Assembly: GCF_004564075.1 (NCBI RefSeq)
Contig: NZ_CP038256.1
Span: forward strand, 1,860,001-1,924,000
Length of the DNA: 64,000 nucleotides
Reading direction: 5' to 3'
Source of the DNA: Microbacterium sediminis
Lineage (GTDB): Bacteria > Actinomycetota > Actinomycetes > Actinomycetales > Microbacteriaceae
Shown: positions 50,719 through 60,769 of the stretch, one piece after another
Layout: each line of letters begins with the position of its first letter
How positions within the stretch are numbered: the stretch's first letter is position 1
Made by a program: the position numbers and the translations under genes
The notes under the pieces: generated by a model
Told to the model about the DNA's origin: nothing
What the model saw: only the letters and a program-made list of their open reading frames with translations
Databases searched by the model: none

Positions 50719-52241
50719 TTGCGCTGCCGCCGCTCTCGCACGCGCATGTTGATGACGATCGGCGTGCCCTCGAAGCCGTACAGCTCGCGGAGGCGGCGCT
50801 GCACGAACCGCCGGTAACCGGGATCGAGGAAGCCGGTCGTGAAGAGCACGAACGTCGGCGGACGCGTGCCCGCCTGCGTGCCGAACAGGATGCGGGGCTG
50901 CTTGCCGCCGCGCAGCGGGTGCGGGTGCTCCTGCACGAGCTCGGTGATGAACGCGTTGAACTTGCCGGTGGGGATGCGCTGATCCCACGACGCGAGCGCC
51001 ATCTCGAGCGCCGGCACGAGCTTGTCGAGGTGACGGCCCGTCTTCGCCGAGATGTTCACGCGCGGCGCCCACGCCACGTGGGCGAGGTCCTGCTCGATCT
51101 CGCGCTCCAGCAGGCGGCGACGATCGCCGCCGCGGGCGTCGTCGGCCAGCAGCTCGTCCCACTTGTTGAAGGCGAGCACGAGCGCGCGGCCCGACTCGAG
51201 CACGAGGTCGATGATGCGCACGTCCTGCTCGCTGATCGGCTGGCTCACGTCGAGCACCACGACCGCGACCTCGGCCTTCTCGAGCGCGGCCGAGGTGCGC
51301 AGCGACGCGTAGAAGTCGGCGCCCTGCGACAGGTGCACGCGGCGGCGGATGCCGGCCGTGTCGACCAAGCGCCACAGCTTGCCGCCGAGCTCGACGATCT
51401 CGTCCACGGGGTCGCGCGTGGTGCCGGCAAGCTCGTTGACGACCACGCGCTCCTCGCCCGCCGCCTTGTTCAGCAGCGACGACTTGCCCACGTTCGGCCG
51501 GCCCAGGATCGCCACGCGCCGCGGCCCGCCGATCTCGTGCTTGGCCACGGCCGACACCTTGGGCAGCACCTTCATGACCGCGTCGAGCAGGTCGGCCACG
51601 CCGCGACCGTGGATCGCCGAGACGGGGTAGGGCTCGCCCAGCCCGAGGTTCCACAGCGCGGCGGCCTCGGGCTCGTGCACGGCGTCGTCGATCTTGTTCG
51701 CGACGAGGAACACGGGCTTGTCGGTCTTGCGCAGCAGGCGCACGACGTGCTCGTCGGTGGCCGTCGCGCCGGTCATGGCGTCGACGACGAAGAGGATCAC
51801 GTCGGCCAGGTCGATCGCGATCTCCGACTGCGCCGCCACCGAGCGGTCGATGCCCTTCGCGTCGGGCTCCCACCCGCCGGTGTCGACGAGCGAGAAGCGC
51901 CGGTCCATCCACTCGGCCTTGTACGTGACGCGGTCACGCGTGACGCCCGGGGTGTCCTCGACGACGGCCTCGCGGCGGCCGAGGATGCGGTTCACGAGCG
52001 CGGACTTGCCGACGTTCGGGCGTCCCACGATCGCGACCACCGGCAGCGCCGGCAGGTACTCGATGCCCTCTTCGCCGAGGTTGAGGCCGGCCAGCAGCGC
52101 GGCATCCTCCTCGTCGAGGTCGTAGTCCTCGAGGCTCTGGCGCAGCGTGGCGGCGCGCGCCTCGGCGAGCTCCTCATCCAGCTCCGCCATGCGCTCGGCC
52201 AGGCGGTCGGGGCCGCCCTCGTACTCGTCTTCAGCGGCCAT
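50715..52241 (-). CDS. der: ribosome biogenesis GTPase Der (EngA)
   Basis: A 508-residue protein with two tandem GTPase domains and a C-terminal KH-like domain. Both G1 loops read GRPNVGKS ([20 protein letters not shown] and [18 protein letters not shown]), with DTGGWE and DTAGIR as G3 and NKID and NKWD as G4. An acidic 60-residue N-terminal extension precedes domain 1, as in other actinobacterial Der proteins. It is needed for 50S assembly. The start overlaps cmk by 11 bases. Confidence 0.97.
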   Translation of the reverse strand: MAAEDEYEGGPDRLAERMAELDEELAEARAATLRQSLEDYDLDEEDAALLAGLNLGEEGIEYLPALPVVAIVGRPNVGKSALVNRILGRREAVVEDTPGVTRDRVTYKAEWMDRRFSLVDTGGWEPDAKGIDRSVAAQSEIAIDLADVILFVVDAMTGATATDEHVVRLLRKTDKPVFLVANKIDDAVHEPEAAALWNLGLGEPYPVSAIHGRGVADLLDAVMKVLPKVSAVAKHEIGGPRRVAILGRPNVGKSSLLNKAAGEERVVVNELAGTTRDPVDEIVELGGKLWRLVDTAGIRRRVHLSQGADFYASLRTSAALEKAEVAVVVLDVSQPISEQDVRIIDLVLESGRALVLAFNKWDELLADDARGGDRRRLLEREIEQDLAHVAWAPRVNISAKTGRHLDKLVPALEMALASWDQRIPTGKFNAFITELVQEHPHPLRGGKQPRILFGTQAGTRPPTFVLFTTGFLDPGYRRFVQRRLRELYGFEGTPIVINMRVRERRQRK

Positions 52242-52914
52242 CGCGGCCTCCCAGCTTTCGGTCGATCACCGTGAGCACGGCGTCGATGGACTGTTCGAAA
52301 TCAAGATCGCTCGTGTCGACCACGTCGACGCCCGGATCCGCCTGCGCGAGATCCAGCACGTGGCTGTCGGACGCGTCGCGGGCGGCCTGCGCGGCGAGCA
52401 CCTCGGCGGTGTCGGCGCCGAGCTCGAGGCCGCGGCGCTGCGCCCGCACCTCGGGAGAGGCCGTCATGAGGATGCGCACGGGCGCGTCGGGCGCCACCAC
52501 CGAGGTGATGTCGCGACCCTCGATCACGACGCCCTCGAGCCCCGACTCCCCCGCCAGGCGGCGGAAGATCCCGTTGAGGAACGCGCGCACCTCGGCCACC
52601 CGGGTGAACCCGGCGATCGCGGCGGTCACCTCGGGGGTGCGGATGGCGGCGGTCACATCGGTGCCCTGGACGGCGACCGTGCGGTCGTCCGGGTCGAGCC
52701 CCAGGCGAAGGTCGAAGCTCGAGAGCGCGTCGAGGACGGCGTCGGTGTCGGCGGTGTCGCGGCCCAGCGACAGCACGTGCCACGACAGCGCGCGGTAGCC
52801 CGCACCGGTGTCGAGGTAGCCGTAGCCGCGGCGGCGCGCGATCTCCTTCGACACGCTCGACTTGCCCGATCCGGCGGGTCCGTCGATCGCGATGATCGGC
52901 GTCTGGTCAGTCAT
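52231..52914 (-). CDS. cmk: cytidylate kinase
   Basis: A 227-residue kinase converting CMP and dCMP to the diphosphates. [20 protein letters not shown] is the P-loop, [19 protein letters not shown] the NMP-binding region, and [20 protein letters not shown] the catalytic GRDI segment; the lid region holds [12 protein letters not shown]. It overlaps tyrA upstream by eight bases and der downstream. Confidence 0.96.
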   Translation of the reverse strand: MTDQTPIIAIDGPAGSGKSSVSKEIARRRGYGYLDTGAGYRALSWHVLSLGRDTADTDAVLDALSSFDLRLGLDPDDRTVAVQGTDVTAAIRTPEVTAAIAGFTRVAEVRAFLNGIFRRLAGESGLEGVVIEGRDITSVVAPDAPVRILMTASPEVRAQRRGLELGADTAEVLAAQAARDASDSHVLDLAQADPGVDVVDTSDLDFEQSIDAVLTVIDRKLGGRDGR

Positions 52915-54040
52915 CGTCGGTGCTCGCAATCCGCCACCCGCGGGCCTCCAGGCCCTCCACACATGTCTCCAGGATCGACCGCTCGACGGCGATCTCGGCC
53001 AGCCCCAGCGGCGCGCCGGGCGAGTGCTCGAGCCGGAAGTCCTCCACGTTCACGCCGAGCTCGCCCAGGTCGCCGAAGAGCCGCCCCAGCTGGCCGGCCG
53101 TGTCGTCGATCATCACGACGAACGACACGAAGTGGCGGCGCTGACCGTGCTTGCCGGGCAGGCGCTCGACGCCGACGTTGCCGCGGCGGATGGCCTCGGC
53201 GATGGCGCGGCGCGAACCGGGCGCATCGGTGCGGCGCAGCGCCTGCGACAGCTCGGCCAGGTCCGCGGCGAGCGCGTCGAGCACCTCGACCACGGGCGCG
53301 GCGTTGGCGTCGAGGATCTGCACCCACAGCTCGGGCGCGGAGTGGGCGATGCGCGTGGTGTCGCGCACGCCCTGCCCGGCCAGCTCCAGCGATTCGGCGG
53401 CGGCCGGCACGAAGCGGGCAGCGAGGAGCGACGCCACAACCTGCGGCACGTGCGAGACGAGCGCGACGGAGCGATCGTGCTCCTCGGGCGTCATCTCGAT
53501 CGGCACCGCACCGAGATCCAGTGCGAGCGATTCGACGAGCGCGAGGTCGCGCGCGGAGGTCTCGCCGTCGCGGCAGATCACCCACGGGCGGCCCACGAAG
53601 ATGTCGGAGCGGGCCGAGATCGCCCCACCGCGCTCACGCCCCGCCATGGGGTGCGAGCCGATGTACCGGGTGAGGTCCACGCCGCGCTCGCGCAGCTCGC
53701 GCAGCGGTTGCAGCTTCACCGAGGCGACGTCGGTGACGACGGCGTCGGGGTGGGCGCGCAGCTCGGCCTCGACGACGTCGGCGACGACGTCGGGCGGCAC
53801 ACACACCACCACGAGCGCGGGCGCATCGCCCGGGGCGGCGGCCCGGCCGGCGCCGTAGTCCACGGCCAGGCGCAGCTGCGACCGCGACGTGTCGGCGAGC
53901 GCCACGTCGACGCCCGCGCGCATCAGCGCGTGGCCGATGCTCGCGCCGAGAAGCCCCGCGCCGACGATGCGGACCGTGCCCTCCACGCGCGAGATGCGGC
54001 CGGGGACGGTGCCGTCGGCGCGCACACGCGTCTCGCTCAC
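52907..54040 (-). CDS. tyrA: prephenate dehydrogenase with C-terminal ACT domain
   Basis: TyrA oxidatively decarboxylates prephenate on the route to tyrosine. The 377-residue protein has the NAD loop VRIVGAGLLGASIGHALMRA, VTDVASVKLQPLRELRERGV, YIGSHPMAGRERGGA (catalytic His), SHVPQVVASLLAARF, and an ACT-like C-terminal domain from about residue 300 (RHFVSFVVMIDDTAGQLGRL) that may bind tyrosine. GTG start, overlapping the rluB stop as GTGA. Placement between rluB and cmk is common in Microbacteriaceae. Confidence 0.95.
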   Translation of the reverse strand: MSETRVRADGTVPGRISRVEGTVRIVGAGLLGASIGHALMRAGVDVALADTSRSQLRLAVDYGAGRAAAPGDAPALVVVCVPPDVVADVVEAELRAHPDAVVTDVASVKLQPLRELRERGVDLTRYIGSHPMAGRERGGAISARSDIFVGRPWVICRDGETSARDLALVESLALDLGAVPIEMTPEEHDRSVALVSHVPQVVASLLAARFVPAAAESLELAGQGVRDTTRIAHSAPELWVQILDANAAPVVEVLDALAADLAELSQALRRTDAPGSRRAIAEAIRRGNVGVERLPGKHGQRRHFVSFVVMIDDTAGQLGRLFGDLGELGVNVEDFRLEHSPGAPLGLAEIAVERSILETCVEGLEARGWRIASTDDD

Positions 54041-54846
54041 GGCGTCCCCTCCTGATCTGCGTCCGAATCGCGCTCGACGCCCGCGGGCGGAGCATCCGAT
54101 CCCTGACGCGAGAGCGTCAGCAGCGCACCGAGTTCCACCTTAGTCAACTCGCGCGCGCGGCCCACTGGGAGGGTTCCCAGGTGCAGCGGGCCGAACTGGC
54201 GCCGCACGAGCTCGACGACGGGGTGGCCGACCTCGGCCATCATGCGCCGCACGATGCGGTTGCGCCCGGAGTGCAGGGTGAGCTCGACGAGGCTGGAGCC
54301 GCCCGAGGTGTCGAGCAGGCGCGCCTTGTCGGCGTGGATGGGCCCGTCCTCGAGCTCGATGCCGCGCGTGAGCTTCGCGATCGTCTGCGGGGTGACGGTG
54401 CCCTTCACCTTCGCGATGTACACCTTGGTCACCCCGAACGACGGGTGGGCGAGCACCTGCGCGAGCTCGCCGTCGTTGGTGAGCACGAGCAGGCCGCTCG
54501 TGTCGGCGTCGAGCCGGCCCACGTTGAACAGCCGCTCGGGCCAGTCGCGCGTGAAGGCCCGCAGGTCCTTCCGGCCGCGGTCGTCCTTCATGGAGCTGAC
54601 GACGCCCGTGGGCTTGTTGAGCATGACGTAGCGCTTGGAGGCGTCGAGCTGCACGGCGGTGCCGTCCACGTCCACGAGGTCGCGCTCGGGGTCGATCCGG
54701 CTGCCCAGCTCGGTGACCACCCGGCCGTTGACCCGCACCCGGCCCTGCACGATGAGCTCCTCCGAGGCGCGACGCGAGGCGACCCCGGCGTTCGCGAGCA
54801 CCTTCTGCAGCCTGATGCCCTCGTCGGCCGACGCGTTGTGATCCAT
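54037..54846 (-). CDS. rluB: 23S/16S rRNA pseudouridine synthase (RluB/RsuA family)
   Basis: A 269-residue rRNA modification enzyme. S4 domain: GIRLQKVLANAGVASRRASE. Catalytic domain: VMLNKPTGVVSSMKDDRGRK, the active-site Asp in VGRLDADTSGLLVLTNDGEL, and LTLHSGRNRIVRRMMAEVGH. The C-terminal 40 residues are a variable hydrophilic tail. It follows scpB by 26 bases, the near-universal scpA-scpB-rluB order. Confidence 0.95.
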   Translation of the reverse strand: MDHNASADEGIRLQKVLANAGVASRRASEELIVQGRVRVNGRVVTELGSRIDPERDLVDVDGTAVQLDASKRYVMLNKPTGVVSSMKDDRGRKDLRAFTRDWPERLFNVGRLDADTSGLLVLTNDGELAQVLAHPSFGVTKVYIAKVKGTVTPQTIAKLTRGIELEDGPIHADKARLLDTSGGSSLVELTLHSGRNRIVRRMMAEVGHPVVELVRRQFGPLHLGTLPVGRARELTKVELGALLTLSRQGSDAPPAGVERDSDADQEGTP

Positions 54847-54872
54847 GCCTTCAAGGATCCCATGGGCGCGCG

Positions 54873-55475
54873 TCAGGCGATGTCGTCGAACCCGTCCGCG
54901 CCGTCATCGAGCAGCGGCGAGATCGGCGGCAGCTCGTCGAGCGAGTTGATGCCGAGGTGCTGCAGCAGCTGATCGGTGGTCCCGTAGTTGATCGCGCCCG
55001 TCTCGGGATCGGTGAACAGCTCGGTGATGAGCCCGCGCGCCAGGAGCGTCCGCACGACGGAGTCGACGTTGACGGCGCGGATCTGCGCCACCTGCGAGCG
55101 CGTCACCGGCTGCTTGTACGCGATCACCGCGAGCGTCTCGAGCGCGGCCTGCGACAGCCGCGCGGGCGCCTGACCGCCGATGTAGTCGGCCACGAGCCCG
55201 TCGAAGTCGTCGCGCACGTACAGGCGCCAGCCGCCGCCGACCTCGCGCAGCTCGAACCCGCGGCGCGGGCCCGATCCCCGGCCGTCGTAGTCGGCCACGA
55301 GGCCCTCGAGCGCCTGCCGCACGGCGGGCACGGGGGCGCCCACGGCGGTCGCGAGGCTCACGAGGCTGAGCGGCTCGTCGGCGATGAGCAGGATCGCCTC
55401 CAGCCGCTGCGGCACGGTGCCCACGGGCTCGGGGCGCGGCGCGTCCTCGGTCTCGATCGGGTTCTCATCGGTCAT
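54873..55475 (-). CDS. scpB: segregation and condensation protein B
   Basis: A 200-residue double winged-helix protein that with ScpA and SMC forms the condensin complex. TVPQRLEAILLIADEPLSLV begins the first domain, and QAALETLAVIAYKQPVTRSQ with AQIRAVNVDSVVRTLLARGL is the ScpB signature. It overlaps the scpA stop by 11 bases. Confidence 0.96.
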   Translation of the reverse strand: MTDENPIETEDAPRPEPVGTVPQRLEAILLIADEPLSLVSLATAVGAPVPAVRQALEGLVADYDGRGSGPRRGFELREVGGGWRLYVRDDFDGLVADYIGGQAPARLSQAALETLAVIAYKQPVTRSQVAQIRAVNVDSVVRTLLARGLITELFTDPETGAINYGTTDQLLQHLGINSLDELPPISPLLDDGADGFDDIA

Positions 55476-56316
55476 AGTCGGCCCCCAGGGTCGCCAGTGT
55501 GTCCTCGGACCAGTGCTCGGCCGTCCACCGCAGCGTGAGCTCGCCCAGCGGCTCGAGCTGCTCGAACGACACCGCCGCGTGACGGTACAGCTCCAGCACC
55601 GAGATGAAGCGGGCCACGACCACCCCGGCCTGCGAGACGCCCGCGATCAGCTCGCGGAACGTCATCGTCTCGGCGCTGCGCAGCGTCGAGACGACGATCG
55701 CGGCCTGCTCGCGGATGCTCACGAGCGGCGCGTGCAGGTGATCCAGCCCGACCGCGGGGATGTCGCGCGGCGTCAGCGCGAGCAGCGCGATCGCGGCGAA
55801 GTCGTCGGGCGTGAGGGTCCACACCAGCTCGGGCGTGCGCGCCCGGTACTTCGGGTCGAGCGGCACCGATCGCGCGTGGCGGCCCTCCTCCGCGCGCAGG
55901 CGCTGCGCGAACCAGCCCGAGACCTCCTTGAACGCGCGGTACTGCAGCAGGCGCGCGAAGAGCAGGTCGCGGGCCTCGAGCAGCGCCACCGACTCGGCGT
56001 CGACGAGCTCGCCCTGCGGCAGCAGGCCCGCCACCTTCATGTCGAGCAGGGTGGCCGCCACCACGAGGAACTCGCTGGCCCGCTCCAGCTCCTCGCCGGA
56101 GTCGAGGTCGCGCAGGTAGGCGATGAACTCGTCGGTCACCTTGCTCAGCGCGATCTCGGTGATGTCCATCTCGTGCTTCGAGATGAGCTGCAGCAGCAGG
56201 TCGAACGGCCCGTCGAAGTTGCTCAGCGACACCCGGAACGAGCGCTCGTCGGCGGACTCCGGCGCCCCGCCGTCCGCCTCGGCGGCGTCCTCGCCCGGCG
56301 AACGCGGATCGGTCAT
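55465..56316 (-). CDS. scpA: segregation and condensation protein A
   Basis: The kleisin subunit of bacterial condensin, 283 residues. VSLSNFDGPFDLLLQLISKH is the SMC-head-binding N-terminus, followed by EMDITEIALSKVTDEFIAYL and EFLVVAATLLDMKVAGLLP. The C-terminal winged helix contains VVARFISVLELYRHAAVSFE. The parA stop and this ATG are two bases apart, suggesting coupled translation. Confidence 0.96.
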   Translation of the reverse strand: MTDPRSPGEDAAEADGGAPESADERSFRVSLSNFDGPFDLLLQLISKHEMDITEIALSKVTDEFIAYLRDLDSGEELERASEFLVVAATLLDMKVAGLLPQGELVDAESVALLEARDLLFARLLQYRAFKEVSGWFAQRLRAEEGRHARSVPLDPKYRARTPELVWTLTPDDFAAIALLALTPRDIPAVGLDHLHAPLVSIREQAAIVVSTLRSAETMTFRELIAGVSQAGVVVARFISVLELYRHAAVSFEQLEPLGELTLRWTAEHWSEDTLATLGADYDR

Positions 56317-56318
56317 CG

Positions 56319-57191
56319 CTACGCGACGGCGCCGCGGGCGACCAGCTCGCGCGCGAGCCGCAGGTAGGCCTGCGCGGCCGGGTGCTCCGGCGCGTACTCG
56401 GTGAGCGGCTGACCGGCGACCGAGGCGTCGGGGAACTTGACCGTGCGGCCGATCACCGTCTCGAACACCTTGTCGCCGAACGTCTCGACGATGCGCTCGA
56501 GCACCTCGCGCGAGTGCAGGGTGCGCGCGTCGTACATCGTGGCGAGCAGCCCGTCCAGCTCGATCGTCGGGTTGAGGCGGTCCTTGACCTTCTCGATCGT
56601 CTCGATCAGCAGGGCCACGCCGCGCAGCGCGAAGAACTCGCACTCGAGCGGGATGAGCACGCCGTGCGCCGCCGTGAGGGCGTTGACGGTGAGCAGGCCC
56701 AGCGACGGCTGGCAGTCGATGAGGATCACGTCGTAGTCGGCGCTCACGCGGCGCAGCACGTGCGAGAGGATCGACTCGCGCGCGACCTCGTTGACGAGGT
56801 GCACCTCGGCGGCCGACAGGTCGATGTTCGCCGGGATGAGGTCCAGGCCCTCGGTCGCCGTCGGCACGATCGCCTCGCGCGGGTCGCGCTTGGTGTCGAG
56901 CAGCAGGTCGTAGATCGTCGGCACGTCGTGGGTCTGGATCCCGAGCCCCGCCGACAGCGCGCCCTGCGGGTCGAAGTCGACGGCGAGCACCTTGCGGCCG
57001 TACTCGGCGAGCGATGCGGCCAGGTTGATCGACGTGGTCGTCTTGCCGACGCCGCCCTTCTGGTTGCACAGCGCGATGATGCGCGCCGGGCCGTGCCGAT
57101 CCAGCTTCGGCGGCGTCGGGAAGCCCTGGTAGGGACGCCCCGTCGGACCGAGGACCGTCTCATCCTTCGAGGTCTTCGACTTCTGCGCCAC
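56319..57191 (-). CDS. ParA family ATPase (Rv1708-like)
   Basis: A 290-residue Walker-type ATPase. The deviant Walker A motif is CNQKGGVGKTTTSINLAASL, with VDFDPQGALSAGLG and VILIDCQPSLGLLTVNALTA (Walker B). It is not the oriC-linked parA, since parB, rsmG and jag are not nearby. It is the paralogue that accompanies scpA in actinobacteria (Rv1708 in M. tuberculosis), with a probable segregation or positioning role. Confidence 0.92.
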   Translation of the reverse strand: MAQKSKTSKDETVLGPTGRPYQGFPTPPKLDRHGPARIIALCNQKGGVGKTTTSINLAASLAEYGRKVLAVDFDPQGALSAGLGIQTHDVPTIYDLLLDTKRDPREAIVPTATEGLDLIPANIDLSAAEVHLVNEVARESILSHVLRRVSADYDVILIDCQPSLGLLTVNALTAAHGVLIPLECEFFALRGVALLIETIEKVKDRLNPTIELDGLLATMYDARTLHSREVLERIVETFGDKVFETVIGRTVKFPDASVAGQPLTEYAPEHPAAQAYLRLARELVARGAVA

Positions 57192-57280
57192 CGATGCTCC
57201 TGCCTGTCCCGCGATCCCTCGATTCTAGTCACGCGCCGTTCACCACCCCGGGTGACGCGCCCGCGGCGGCCCTACCGGGC

Positions 57281-57491
57281 CCGGGGGTGGCTCGTCGCGT
57301 GGATGTCGCGCAGCGTGCGCAGCACGCTCGTGCCCGAAGGGCACAGAAGGCGCGAGAACTACCTCGCCCTGGGGTGGCTCGTCGCGTAGATGTCCCGCAG
57401 CGTGCGCAGCACGCTCGTGCCCGAAGGGCACAGAAGGCGCGAGAACTACCTCGCCCGGGGGTGGCTCGTCGCGTAGATGTCCCGCAGCGTG
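57281..57491 (-). repeat. 87-bp tandem repeat derived from the xerD 3' end
   Basis: Two full 87-base units (57287-57373 and 57374-57460, three mismatches) adjoin a partial third (57461-57491) that lies in xerD itself. Each unit reads, on the minus strand, TLRDIYATSHPRAR then TAG (the distal unit has His for Tyr), followed by the hairpin GTGCCC-TTCG-GGGCAC shortened by one shared base (57330-57344, 57417-57431) and a second hairpin GCGTGC-TGC-GCACGC. The period is 29 codons, so each copy stays in the xerD frame after its stop. Confidence 0.93.
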
Positions 57492-58348
57492 TCGACGGTG
57501 ACGTGCGTGTAGATCTGCGTGGTCGCCACGGAGGCGTGGCCGAGCAGCTCCTGGACGACGCGCACGTCGGCCCCGCCCTGCAGCAGGTGCGTCGCGAAGG
57601 AGTGCCGCAGGGTGTGGGGCGACACGTGCGCGGTCAGCTGGGCGCGCTCGGCGGCCGACTGGATCACGAGCCACGCGCTCTGGCGCGACAGCGGCGCGCC
57701 GCGGGCGCCGAGGAACAGCCTCGGCGACGCGGGGCCGCGCGTGGCGAGGTCGGGCCGCACGCGCGTGAGGTAGGCGTCGATCGCCTGCCGCGCGAACGAG
57801 CCGACGGGCACGATCCGCTCCTTCGATCCCTTGCCGCGCAGCCGCACGACGTCGCCGTGCGCGAGGTCGTCCACGTCGAGGCCGATCGCCTCCGAGACAC
57901 GCGCGCCGGTGGCGTACAGCAGCTCGAGCAGGGCGCGGTCGCGGATGCCGATCGGATCCTCGGGCGACGGGGCCTGCAGCAGCCGCTCGATCTGATCGAT
58001 CGTGAGCGCCTTCGGCAGGCGCCGCGCCTGCTTGGGCGGGCGCAGCCGCTGCGCGGGGTCGTCCACGGCGATGCCCTCGCGCGCAAGGAACCGGTGCAGC
58101 CCGCGCACCGAGGACTGCAGCCGGGCCAGCGACGAGGCGGCGGGCGGGGGCTCGGCCGAGGCGCGCTCGGCCGCGAATTCCGCGACGATCGCCGGCGTCA
58201 CCGCCTCGGTGTCGGCGATGCCGCGCTCGGCGAGCCAGCCGCCGTACGCCGCGAGGTCGCGGCGGTACGCGGCCACGGTGTGATCGCTCAGCCCGCGTTC
58301 GATCGTGATGTGACGCAGGTAGCCATCGATCGCCCGCTCGATGCGCAT
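57446..58348 (-). CDS. xerD: site-specific tyrosine recombinase XerD
   Basis: A 300-residue recombinase that with XerC resolves chromosome dimers at dif. The N-terminal SAM-like domain (about 1-100) contains YLRHITIERGLSDHTVAAYR. Catalytic residues are Arg150 (ATGARVSEAIGL), Lys173 or 176 (GKGSKER), His245 and Arg248 (HTLRHSFATHLL), His271 (LLGHASVATTQ) and the nucleophile Tyr280 (IYTHVTVDTLRD). The ATG shares one base with the NUDIX stop (TGATG). Its last 14 codons and stop are tandemly repeated downstream. Confidence 0.96.
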   Translation of the reverse strand: MRIERAIDGYLRHITIERGLSDHTVAAYRRDLAAYGGWLAERGIADTEAVTPAIVAEFAAERASAEPPPAASSLARLQSSVRGLHRFLAREGIAVDDPAQRLRPPKQARRLPKALTIDQIERLLQAPSPEDPIGIRDRALLELLYATGARVSEAIGLDVDDLAHGDVVRLRGKGSKERIVPVGSFARQAIDAYLTRVRPDLATRGPASPRLFLGARGAPLSRQSAWLVIQSAAERAQLTAHVSPHTLRHSFATHLLQGGADVRVVQELLGHASVATTQIYTHVTVDTLRDIYATSHPRAR

Positions 58349-58917
58349 CAGGCCCCGCGGCGGCGGATCCGATCGGCGGCGAGCAGCAGGCCCAGCGCGA
58401 GCGTCGCGTTGGCGAAGCGCCCGTCGCGCACGCCCTGCAGGGCCTCCTCGAGCGGCACCCACTCGAGCAGCATGTCGGACTCCTCGGCCTCGCGGGCGAA
58501 GGTCTCGCCCGACGCCGACAGCCCGGTCGCGAGGAAGATCTCGATGAGCTCGGCGCTGCTGCCGGGGCTGAGGGCGAAGGTGCCCAGGCTCTCCCAGTGC
58601 TCCGCGACGAGATCGGCCTCCTCGGCCAGTTCGCGCTGCGCGCCCGCGAGGTGGTCCTCGCCGTCGACGTCGTGGAGGCCGGCGGGGATCTCCCACTCGC
58701 GCGTGCGGATCGGGTGGCGGTACTGCTGGATCAGCAGCACGCGCTCCGCGTCGTCGATCGCGACGATCGCCGACGCGCCCGGGTGGGCGATGTAGTGCCG
58801 GACGATGTCGTGCCCGTTGTAGTCGAGGCGATCCTCGACGACGTCCCAGACCCGCCCGCGGTAGCCGGTGCGGGTCTCGGTGATGGGGATGTCGACGCGC
58901 TCGTCGCGCAGGGTCAC
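58348..58917 (-). CDS. NUDIX hydrolase, ADP-ribose pyrophosphatase type
   Basis: A 189-residue hydrolase that likely splits ADP-ribose into AMP and ribose 5-phosphate. The NUDIX box is GLHDVDGEDHLAGAQRELAE with EADL; the usual Gly near the box end is Asp here. Upstream are VVEDRLDYNGHDIVRHYIAH and VLLIQQYRHPIRTREWEIPA, typical of the ADPR-ase group. GTG start, two bases after pyrG. Confidence 0.92.
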   Translation of the reverse strand: MTLRDERVDIPITETRTGYRGRVWDVVEDRLDYNGHDIVRHYIAHPGASAIVAIDDAERVLLIQQYRHPIRTREWEIPAGLHDVDGEDHLAGAQRELAEEADLVAEHWESLGTFALSPGSSAELIEIFLATGLSASGETFAREAEESDMLLEWVPLEEALQGVRDGRFANATLALGLLLAADRIRRRGA

Positions 58918-58919
58918 GG

Positions 58920-60614
<1,695 letters not shown>

Positions 60615-60723
60615 GGGCTTCTATCCTAACAGTCGCGGTCCTGGCGGGAGGCGGCGCGCCGATCGGGCGCCCCTGGGAAGGAACTGTGACGAGCATACTC
60701 AGGCGCGTGCGCGCCGGTGCCGT

Positions 60724-60769
60724 GCGTCACGCCGTGGCGCTGTCGCGCGTCACGCCGTGGCGCTGAGCG
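60724..60769. repeat. 23-bp tandem repeat at the recN 3' end
   Basis: GCGTCACGCCGTGGCGCTG occurs at 60724-60742 and 60747-60765, a 23-base period. The right copy contains the recN stop codon and last codons; the left copy lies just beyond the gene. It is out of frame, unlike the xerD case. The rest of the 135-base gap before pyrG shows no gene. Confidence 0.8.

Noticed and set aside
56319..57191. oriC-proximal parA and hence a nearby replication origin
   Set aside because: parB, gidB, jag, rnpA, dnaA and DnaA-box clusters are absent; the scpA neighbour shows it is the Rv1708-type paralogue.
57194..58795. A plus-strand frame over the xerD repeat with apparent protein repeats
   Set aside because: The repeated peptide simply translates the 87-bp DNA repeat on the wrong strand; there is no start region or domain.
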